Of a stretch of 64,000 bases of DNA, positions 55,601 to 64,000 are shown piece after piece. Each line of letters begins with the position of its first letter. Within the stretch, counting starts at the first letter, position 1. This DNA is from Culex pipiens pallens (Eukaryota; Arthropoda; Insecta; Diptera; Culicidae): assembly GCF_016801865.2 (NCBI RefSeq), contig NC_068937.1, positions 125,026,398-125,090,397 of the forward strand, read 5' to 3'. The notes under the pieces were generated by a model, which made no database searches, was not told the origin of the DNA, and was given only the letters and a program-made list of their open reading frames with translations. The translations under genes and the position numbers were made by a program.

Positions 55601-58397
55601 AATCAAGAAAATGTCGACAATGACCTGACCTGATGACGAAAAACGCTCAACCAGGACCCGAACCCATTTACTCTGTATAGCTCCCGTAGGAAATATCATA
55701 ATTATTCGCAAAAAGCTCATTGGTAAGTAAATGAACGAGAGAGCGCAAAAAGTATAATTAAACGAAATGCGCCACAGAATGAAAGGAAAAATTGAGCAAA
55801 AAACTATCAATGATGCAACAACAAAAAAAACGACACGGGGTGTGTATTATAACAAAAAAGGTAAACAATTAAAAATTCAGATGAAGAGAAGGAAAAAATA
55901 TTGTAAAAATACTGGAACGCAGCCACACCGTATCAAAGGAAAACAATGGCAAAGTGTTGATGAAAAAAGGCTACAAATTAATTTAATTGTAATTTTACCA
56001 TGTGGTTGTAGTTAAATAAATTATGACGCAGTTTTGTACGAAAATAAAAAAAAATCGCAGGTAAACACAATTGCGTGGTTAATTAAATTTCAATATCACA
56101 CCACTACCGGTATCTGGTCCTGGCAAATTTTCCCGCCACGTGATTGGTTTGGCCTATTTGCCTCTGCTTGAAAAGTGTGCCGTTTTTGGTGGGACGTGGA
56201 CGTGACTGCCCGGTGACCGCAAAATGCTACCTGATATTATTATTATTTTCCCGACCCTCCCCAAAACGGCTGGGGAAAGTGTTATCAGCACGAGTCACTA
56301 CTGTGGGTGTGTAAGTATACGTGAACAAACAGCGAGGTTTTGATTGTGTGATGGTTTAATAATGGTTAGGGTGTGTTGACGAATTGCCAACCAAATTGGT
56401 GCTGGTTTATGAAATGAAAAGATTGACCATCAAGTAGACAAATTTGTGGTGGATAGTGAAAACTTTACGGAAAAATAATTTTATGTTGCTGTGAGTTTTC
56501 ATATTCAAATAGCCATACAAGTCAAGTGGATTTGAAATCGCAAAAAGAATATTATGATTCTTGCTCCAGAAATAACCTTTTTTAACTTTTTTATTCCACC
56601 CTTCTTATTTCTCGAAACTGAAGTTTTTTATCATGATCATGATTGTAGAACAGCATTTTTATCGTTATTTTCCGGGATGTCATAAAGGAATAACAACTAT
56701 TACATAGAATTTTCATAAATGTAATATTGAAATGAAATCATTTCGTACAGGAAACAACAACTTTTTGTAACAATTTTCTGTTCTAAAATTTAAAATAAGT
56801 TTTTAAAAGTTCAGTGGAATTTTTCAAAAGTTTAATGTTCTTGTTTTGAGGAATGCGGTACAAATCCAAAAATTTAAGCAAAAAGTATCACAACATATAA
56901 CGACAAATTATTATAGTTATATACTTTTGCCAGAATATTCGCAAATTCATGCACATATTTTATCAGTCAATTTCATGGCCTTTTTATCTATGAACTTAAA
57001 AATTGGTGTACCTGTTTGATTAGAAATTGAATAGAAATTAATAAGGCCGTTGCAAATATTTTTTGAAGTTTATGTCCCTTGACTCTGCCCAAAGTCGACG
57101 GAGGGGCAAAATAATATAAAAATCAAAATTATAAGCCAGGGTTTCAATATTTGAATTAAAAAACTGTCCGCTTGTTTTGCAATCATTAATCAAATTCATA
57201 AAAGTGTGTGCTGTTGAAGTTTACACACGAACAATGTAATAACAGACATTTCATCATTGCTCGAAATTGCATCAACCATTCAGCTGTGAATTCCTCCGTC
57301 CTACGATTGAATTGTACAAACGATGTTACGGCACACCCGGAAACACTCCAGTAGTATGAGTGCCAGACGACCCATAAGAAAGCACCCATTCGAAGCCCTT
57401 GTCAAACATGAGCATAAAATGTTTCACTAAAGCATATTGTCCCCCCACCCCTTTCCTTCCTCAATCCTCCCCAAATTCCCGATTCCAAACCGTTCTCGGC
57501 GGACCCCCGGCCGACCTCGTCGTTGCCCTAATAAGCCCCCAGCGATCTCGTCCGAGTCGCCGCTCGTCGCCAAGTCCTTAAGCCAAGTCTCGCTCTGCTC
57601 TGCTTGCTTGCTGGAAAATGTCATTACCCAAAGGGGCCAAGTGTGAGTGTTTTTCCTCCACACACCGTTGCAGATATATCGAATTGGTATAATAGTATCA
57701 ATTATGTATTAAAGAGGACCGACATATAGCTAAACGGCACTGTTTTGCAGAGTCTCGCTTGTTGCCAACACCAAAGGGCTGCAAACTGGTCGGGCGAGGT
57801 GGGAAATAAGGACGAAAGGAAAAAGCCATACAATCTAAACTGTTTTTCCTGAATGCCTCCCCCACTTCCCCCCATCTAGAACTAAGGAAAACTGAACCGA
57901 AGAGACAGATATAAAAAGATAACACTTAGAGAAAACTGAAGATAAATGAAGAGAGGAAAAACAAGCACAATCTCGTGGAATAGCTGACATCGTCACATTG
58001 ATGTTCGAGTGTGGGAAGGGCTTGAGGTTTAGGGATGGCAAGTAGATGAAATTACATCGTTCCGTTTTTTTAAATAATGTTGAAGATGAAAAATAATTTT
58101 AAAAAATAATAACTTGCAGCAATAAGTAATGCTTTCTTTCAACTCACAAACAACATAAATTAAATATTAGACACAATCCATTTTAAAATTACGATCATCC
58201 AAATTCCGTTTTTATTTAATCCAAATTTTCTATTTTCATTTATTTTTTTGTCAATGAAAAGAATGCTCCAGAGTGATCTGATTGCGTGTAACATTTTATT
58301 TTGAAGTGAACTCAACTATGATGGGGTTGTTAAACTGAAATCCGACTTCTAAAGTAATCCTGCCTGCATCATTAATTCAAAATTGATGACAATGCGT
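52695..58397. other. intergenic, no gene supported
   Basis: 5.7 kb, mostly AT-rich. Frames of 60-88 residues (for example 54264-54479, 55544-55810 minus, 55767-56015) have no recognisable domain. The minus strand near 55640-55670 has a box-B-like GGGTTCGGGTCC without a box A. The pyrimidine-rich stretch at 57436-57660 is the only compositional feature. Confidence 0.35.
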
Positions 58398-58406
58398 ATG
58401 GGACAT

Positions 58407-58634
58407 TAGGGTGTAATAACAAAATCGATTTTCCAGCACAGCATTTTTTCAGTTCCTTTTGGGGTCCTAAACAACTCTCCAAAGTTTGAGAAAGATTGGT
58501 TAAGTCCTCACATTGCGCAAAGCGATTCAATTTTCCATATAAATTTGTATGGACCCCAAAAGGAACTGAAAAGTTGTTGTGCTCACTAAATTTGAACAAC
58601 TTTATTTTTTTCCATACAACCATATTACACCCTA
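58407..58634. mobile_element. 228-bp MITE with 9-bp target duplication, Mutator-like candidate
   Basis: Ends TAGGGTGTAATA and TATTACACCCTA, flanked by ATGGGACAT on both sides (58398-58406 and 58635-58643). A 9-bp duplication is characteristic of Mutator-like elements, but the assignment is tentative for so short an element. An internal perfect 18-bp inverted repeat (58450-58467, 58551-58568; cagttccttttggggtcc) encloses an 83-bp loop. No coding capacity. Confidence 0.75.
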
Positions 58635-58644
58635 ATGGGACATT

Positions 58645-59502
58645 TATGTAAACAAGGGCAGTTTAAAACATAAAAAAAAATATAATTGCAAGATAAGGCC
58701 GTTGCAAATATTTTTCAAAGTTTATGTCGTCTGAGCCAACGTCTTGTCGGTGCACTTTATCAACTTTTAGACAAAAGTTTTTTTCAAAATGCATTCCCCT
58801 GCGTTCAAAATCATTATTAGCATATTAAGGTTGATTTAAAAATCTTTTTAATTTTAGGAAATTTTCGATGTATCGCAAAAAGCTTTTTTCGCAAAAATGT
58901 TTGTTTTCGTCAAATCTTACATTTTTTGAAAAGTAATGATTGCAAAACAACTGAATCAGTGTAAAATGCATTTTAAAACACTTTGTGCAGTCAAAAAAAA
59001 CACTTTGCAGTCAAATGTTGAGAGTATGGCTCGCTATTTCAATTTTTATATTTTTTAATTTGTATTTTAATTTTTAATTTTAAACTTATTTAAACTATGT
59101 AGTACTTACATAACTAAAGTTTAATTTTTAGGGTTAAAAACCTTCCTATTTTCGCTTAAGTTATATTTTTTTGTCCTATTTTGGCAGAAATGCATTTTTT
59201 TTGTGATTTCGAATCAATACCATCAGAAATAAAAGTTATCCAATTTGTTTGAATTTTATTCATACCAAAATGCATGGGAATTTTTGTGTGCACCTTTGCC
59301 CCGCAAATTTCTTTTTTTGAAAAATTATGGTAAAAAATAAGAAGAAGAGGAATTTCAAAAATTCTTTAAGGGTTACCAATTAAATTGGCTAGGCTAAACA
59401 CTACTTAAATGGTTTCAAAGATTTCGTGAATCTGAAGTTTTGTAAACCTTATTTTGTAAAATTAAAATATCAGATAAAAATAGTACAAAAGTGACTTTTC
59501 CC
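58645..59502. other. intergenic, no gene seen
   Basis: AT-rich. The phrase gcaaatatttttcaaagttt near 58704 also occurs in variant form near 57054, and ataaggccgttgcaaatatt is common to both, so an old repeat is present. Confidence 0.4.
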
Positions 59503-59506
59503 AATA

Positions 59507-59944
59507 GGGTAATTCTCCGCCAACTCACACAGCAGTTGCGCCGACCCCTCTTCGATTTGCGTGAAACTTTGTCCTAAGAAATAACTTTTGTCCCTGATCA
59601 TGAATCCGAGGTCCAATTTTTGATATCTCGTGACGGAGGGGCGGTACGACCCCTTTGATTTTTGAACCTGCGAAAAAAGAGATGTTTTTCAACAATTTGC
59701 AGCCTAAAATGGTGATGAGACAGAAATTTGGTGTCAAAAGAACTTTTATGTAAAATTAGACGCCCGATTTGATGGCGTACTCAGAATTCCAAAAAAAAAC
59801 GTATTTTTCATCGAAAAAAAAAAAGAAAAGTTTTAAAAACTCTTCCATTTTCCGTTACTCGACTGTAACATTTTTTGGAACATGTCATTTTAAGGGGTCG
59901 GGGCAACTTTTCCCGATTTCGTGTGAGTTGGTAGAGAATTACCC
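59507..59944. mobile_element. 438-bp MITE with GGGTAATTCTC ends and AATA duplication
   Basis: The left end is GGGTAATTCTCCGCCAACTC and the right end complemented GGGTAATTCTCTACCAACTC. AATA lies on both sides (59503-59506, 59945-59948). The segment near each terminus reads gccgacccct / aggggtcggggcaac, extending the inverted similarity. Relatives in this window: 24697-24890 (truncated) and 16406-16688 (inner part). No transposase frame. Confidence 0.75.
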
Positions 59945-60269
59945 AATAAATTTCACAAACTTCAACTTTTTCACTTCATTTTTGGGAATACATAAAATTG
60001 ACCCTAAGACAGGTCAAAACCCCAAGTATGAGCGTTTTACCTTTGCCCCGTGTGCACTTTGGCCCCGTGCTACTCTATCCAGGTTTTTAAGCGAAGATGG
60101 CGTTCGAATGGCGAACATCCGAAATGTCAAAATCGCGCAGTAGCACCAACATTAGAAAACAAATGTGGCTGTCATGCCATGGCACACTTTTTTCGGAATA
60201 TACCGATTTTGATATAGCGTGAAACGTGAGTTTTTTTATATATTACAATTCAAAAAAAATGATTTTTCC

Positions 60270-60396
60270 CATACAAATTTGTACCCAAATTGAATCGCTT
60301 TGCGCAAAGTGGGGACTTAACCAATCGTTCTCAAACTGTGCTGTGCTAGCTAAATTTGGACAGCTTTATTTTTTTTTCATACAACCATATTACACC
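60270..60396 (+). mobile_element. partial copy of the 58.4-kb MITE with its loop inverted
   Basis: The right end (ctttatttttttttcatac, aaccatattacaccctgatg) matches 58600-58634 in the same orientation. The inner 75 bp (gaatcgctttgcgcaaagtg, gggacttaaccaatcgttct) matches the complement of the loop at 58468-58550. Confidence 0.65.
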
Positions 60397-61238
60397 CTGA
60401 TGACCACTAAGCAGCCCACAAATTTGTATGACGACATATATGGAGATACCATTGGTGTAAAATGTAAAGGGCGTTTGATAATTGCATACAAAATATTCTA
60501 TAGTCATTGATTTTAAATTCGTTTCCAAAAGAAAAAGAGTTTGAGTCAAAATGGCACCCCTAACTCCAGCACCCCGCAAAAGACAGTAAGCTTTCCGTTG
60601 CGACATATCGCATCAGCATCATTCTGTGCAGAGCCACGGCAAGCAAGTAGCAGTAGTGACGCTGCTGGTGGTGGGTGCCTTCCTTATTGCTCTGCGCTGG
60701 CTGGCTGTCTATCGAATGCTAGTCACGTACGACATTTCTATTAGCTTTTTCGCAACATAATAATACGGACTTAGGAAGGTAATTTCATTACACGTGTAAC
60801 GCCCGAAAAGCGGTGCTGGCTGCTCCTCGATTTCTTCCTGTTTTTTTTTTTTTTGTGATTTTATGGAAAGTGGTACTTTTGGGAATTGGTTGTGTAACAT
60901 TTTGTGAAGATTCACAATATTTCCCATCACTGATAGCGATATCTCGGATCTTATCACGTCACGTATGGGTTCTCAAACCAACCTGCTCCAGCAGTAGCGA
61001 CTTGTACGAAACTTTGTATAAGAGTTGCGCCCAAACAACAAAACGATATCGGCTTGCTTGCTTATCTCGACTTTAGGGCTTCTCTCAAAAAGGGGGGGGT
61101 TGTGGGCGACAATTCATCGAGGAACGAAACGACGGCAAAGTCACCGGAGCAGACTTTCGGAAAATGACAAATTAGAGAATTACCGGGAGCTTTTCACGGT
61201 CGTTAATACGAACGACTCGTCGTTGGATGAAAAGGTTA

Positions 61239-61240
<2 letters not shown>
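60397..61240. other. intergenic, no gene supported
   Basis: Frames at 60541-60744, 60813-61076 and 61025-61342 have no recognisable domain; the last is extended by the AG microsatellite. Nothing is called. Confidence 0.4.

Positions 61241-61305
<65 letters not shown>
61241..61305. repeat. AG dinucleotide microsatellite
   Basis: 65 bp of uninterrupted AG. The Arg-Glu repeat frame across it is an artefact. Confidence 0.95.
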
Positions 61306-61307
<2 letters not shown>

Positions 61308-61998
61308 CAAGGGGAAAATTGAGTGTCAAAGTTTTGTGCTGACAGCAGCCTCTTTTCGCGACGGAGCTTACCTGTGTGCGTGGGTGGAGAGTTGATACCT
61401 TCGGGAACTGGTGGGGACCTAAATAATGTTATTTACGGGATAATTTGGTCGTTCTGGAGGGAGTTTGTTTGGAAAAGAGGGAGTGCTCGCAGAACATGGG
61501 ATGAAATTGAATTTATGATTGATGGAAATGTTGAAATTAAATCTGTTTAACCTGATGCTTTAAGCTAATTGCTGTGAAAAATTAATATGATTTTTTTTTC
61601 AAAATAATGTTTTTAAATCTTGCAAAAATATTCAATATATGTTAAAAGCTTATTTAAATACTGTTAAATTTTTATTTTTTGCAATGTTTGTTAATCAATA
61701 TTGGCGATAATATTCAAAATACAATGCAGATTTTTGTTTCATGGAACACAACATTTCCAGAATGTGTTGAAAGTATGTTTTACTATTTTGATCTACGGAC
61801 GAGGATAAACAAAAGAAAGAAAAATATACATTAGGATGTAACAAAAATGACTTTTCGGCGGGCATTCAAGGGTTTGTTCCGGTGGGCATATTGAGCCCAA
61901 ATCCAATATATGAGCTTGATTGGACGTAAGAGGAGCTGGCGCTTTGCATTTGAATTTTAAATGGGATTTAACCCGTAAAAAAAGATTTTTAATAACAA
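61306..61998. other. intergenic, no gene seen
   Basis: AT-rich from 61560. Nothing recognised. Confidence 0.4.
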
Positions 61999-62206
61999 TA
62001 ACATTGAAATTTGGAGCACCCTGGAGCTCGGTACAGACCTTTAAAGTTTGGCATTTTTACTAAAAATCGGCCCCGACAAAAAAAATATGCGTCGCGCATA
62101 GCGACGCCCTAGACGCCATTTGATTTTTCTCGGGTAAATTTTTCCAAAAAATGACAAACTTTGAAGGTCTGTACCGAGATCCAGGGTGCTCCAAATTTCA
62201 ATGTTA
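61999..62206. mobile_element. 208-bp foldback element
   Basis: The left arm taacattgaaatttggagca, ccctggagctcggtacagac, ctttaaagtttg is complementary to the right arm caaactttgaaggtctgtac, cgagatccagggtgctccaa, atttcaatgtta, about 55 bp with a few mismatches. The loop includes a small gcgtcgcgcatagcgacgc palindrome at 62090-62108. No coding capacity. Confidence 0.75.
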
Positions 62207-62602
62207 TATATGGGTCATTCCATCTGAAGCGGAACAGCATTTGAAAATTACCCTCTCCAATCCTGCTCAAATTTGGCAGGGCTGTTGATACTATCAAAAC
62301 ATGCAAGAATCCCGAATTTCATCCAAATCGGACCACCCCCTCCATTTTTGTACCTCCCCAAAAAATAGACTTTTTGGCGATTTTTGACCAAACCTCCTAG
62401 TTTCAAACGACGATAACTCAGGAACCACAAATCTTAGAGGGTCGGTCTTAGACTCAATTTTGAAGGAAATTGGACGTAGAATCCATTTCCGTGATCAAAA
62501 TTTTGATTAATTTATTTTGTCTACCTGTATTGCGCAATTGAAAACATTAAACGCCCGTATCTCAAAACACCCCAACTTATTTTTTTTATTTGACCTCACC
62601 AT

Positions 62603-64000
62603 CGTGTTCCCCGGCCAATTTTACATAAGAATCACTTATCGACAGAAATGAATATGTTTCGTTCCAGAGATATCGAATTTTAAAGTTTTGTGGTTTCGAG
62701 ATTACCTACATCAGCTTCATTCGCCGCATCTGCTAGAAGCACACAGGCGGGCTGATCAATATATGCTACCTGGCTATTTATTGAAATAATAATCTTTATC
62801 AAATTGGGCGAAAATTGACTGTATAACACTGTAGGAAACTGGAGTTTAATCGCGAATGTTTATCTGCTTAAAAAAAATGAATGAAGTGAATTTCTGTGCT
62901 AACCCACAGGACAGAGCAATAACGACACACAGTAAAGGGCAGAATTGGATTCCGACGGAGCGAGCAGGAAAATTCAATTAATCTTGTTAGTAACACTGAA
63001 CAATAAGTGCACGATACATTACTGAGTAAAAAATATGAACTAAAATTAATAAAATTTGTTGATACGTTGTACTCTAGTGAAGGACGATCACAAGGAGTAG
63101 GAAAAGGATTTTTGGAAAGTATAAAACTGAAAAATGTAAGAAAATCACAAAGTTTGATCTGCTGCAAAGCAGCTAATTCCCCAAATTTAGTTGCGATGAT
63201 TTCGACACCGTCCGAACAACAGTATTTTTTCTTACATCATTCTTGGATTCTTTTAATCAAGTGGAGCTGGCTCACAATATAAAAATTGATTTAATATGAT
63301 CAATCTTTTAAACCATAAATCGGATGGTAAAGTGTCAATAATAAACTATAATAATAATAATAATAAAGCAGGTTTTGGGGTTATTGATGAATGGCACTAT
63401 TTTGCTACCGCCCATGATGAAGGCCCTAGTCATGGCCTCGGAGGTACTCTAAAACGGTTAGCAACACGTAAAATAACCCAATAAATATTCCTTTCACAAA
63501 AATAGATTGATCAAGGTAGGGGAACAGCATCTAATTCCAGCGTTCCTCTAATGTTGCCATATCAGCGCTTTGGCATTCAATTACAGTTGATTAAAAGCGT
63601 TTTCAACTGAAATCGAATGATAAATAGCTCAATAAGAAGTGAACAAGCAAGTTTCTATCAAAAGTTTTGCAAAATTTGTTGTTTAAATAGTGAAAATGAG
63701 CAAATTGGACGAAACTAGGAGCGAGGACGTAACCTGTCAAACATACCAGAATTTCCCCTATTAGCCATTTGAATAAATATTTGCGTAAAATTATAAAAAT
63801 ATAAATTAAATTAATCATCTCCCAGAACACCAGGTAGCAGTTATTGATCAGCCCGCCTGTGTGCTTCTAGCAGATGCGGCGAATGAAGCTGATGTAGGTA
63901 ATCTCGAAAACACAAAACTTTAAAATTCGATATCTCTGGAACGAAACATATTCATTTCTGTCGATAAGTGATTCTTATGTAAAATTGGCCGGGGAACACG
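62603..64000. mobile_element. large inverted-repeat element running off the window
   Basis: 62603-62773 and 63830-64000 are inverted copies of one another over 171 bp with only a few differences (for example ttttgtggtttcg against ttttgtgttttcg). Similarity is still running when the window ends, so the arms are longer. If the left arm begins where tgggtcattccatctgaagc starts (about 62211), they would be about 560 bp. The 1.06-kb interior has no transposase-like frame (frames of 62-99 residues, none recognisable). Confidence 0.75.
63348..63366. repeat. ATA/TAA trinucleotide tract
   Basis: Short ataataataataataa tract inside the interior of the inverted-repeat element. Confidence 0.75.

Noticed and set aside
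1..64000. CRISPR array, bacterial operon or rRNA
   Set aside because: No regularly spaced repeats with unique spacers, no ribosome-binding-site-led gene runs, no rRNA-like sequence.

Overview
This window looks like gene-poor, AT-rich euchromatin from an insect, most likely a mosquito. A culicine, Culex-like genome is my inference, not something I could verify. The reasons are spliced protein-coding genes with GT-AG introns, coding exons that are GC-rich against AT-rich surroundings, and a very high density of short non-autonomous transposons (MITEs with TA duplications, tRNA-derived SINE-like units, a Helitron remnant, a hAT remnant). I see no prokaryotic gene organisation, rRNA or CRISPR array.

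Only two protein-coding genes can be supported. The first, on the minus strand (13012 down to 11656, two coding exons, 52-bp intron), is a riboflavin transporter of the SLC52 family. It is complete from start to natural stop except for an in-frame TAA at codon 195 inside otherwise continuous homology. The second, on the plus strand (39224 to 47918, three coding exons, introns of 4.9 and 2.5 kb), encodes a 430-residue extracellular leucine-rich-repeat protein with a complete LRRNT cap, about ten LRRs and an LRRCT cap. The two genes have no evident functional link.

The rest is repeats. 1-11.5 kb: copies of a hairpin-rich repeat family (family A), a 2.2-kb segment bounded by 26-bp direct repeats and ending in a hexanucleotide tail, a MITE and tRNA-like sequences. 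13-21 kb: gene desert, with two MITEs nested in older repeats (16.0-17.6 kb) and an ATGT microsatellite. 21-39 kb: gene desert with further family A copies, including an 870-bp head-to-head palindrome at 37.8-38.6 kb, a SINE-like insertion with 14-bp target duplications (26.86-27.12 kb) and a Helitron-like element (30.89-31.18 kb). 39-48 kb: the LRR gene, whose introns contain several MITEs. 48-64 kb: gene desert with a hAT element carrying a nested foldback MITE (50.1-51.3 kb), a MITE with a 9-bp duplication, another with an AATA duplication, foldback elements, and a long inverted repeat running off the right end (62.6-64.0 kb).

The main value of the window lies in the transporter's internal stop and in transposon history that can be dated relatively from nesting and from unfilled paralogous sites within the window. 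All family assignments come from motifs and remembered family features. No database search was possible.
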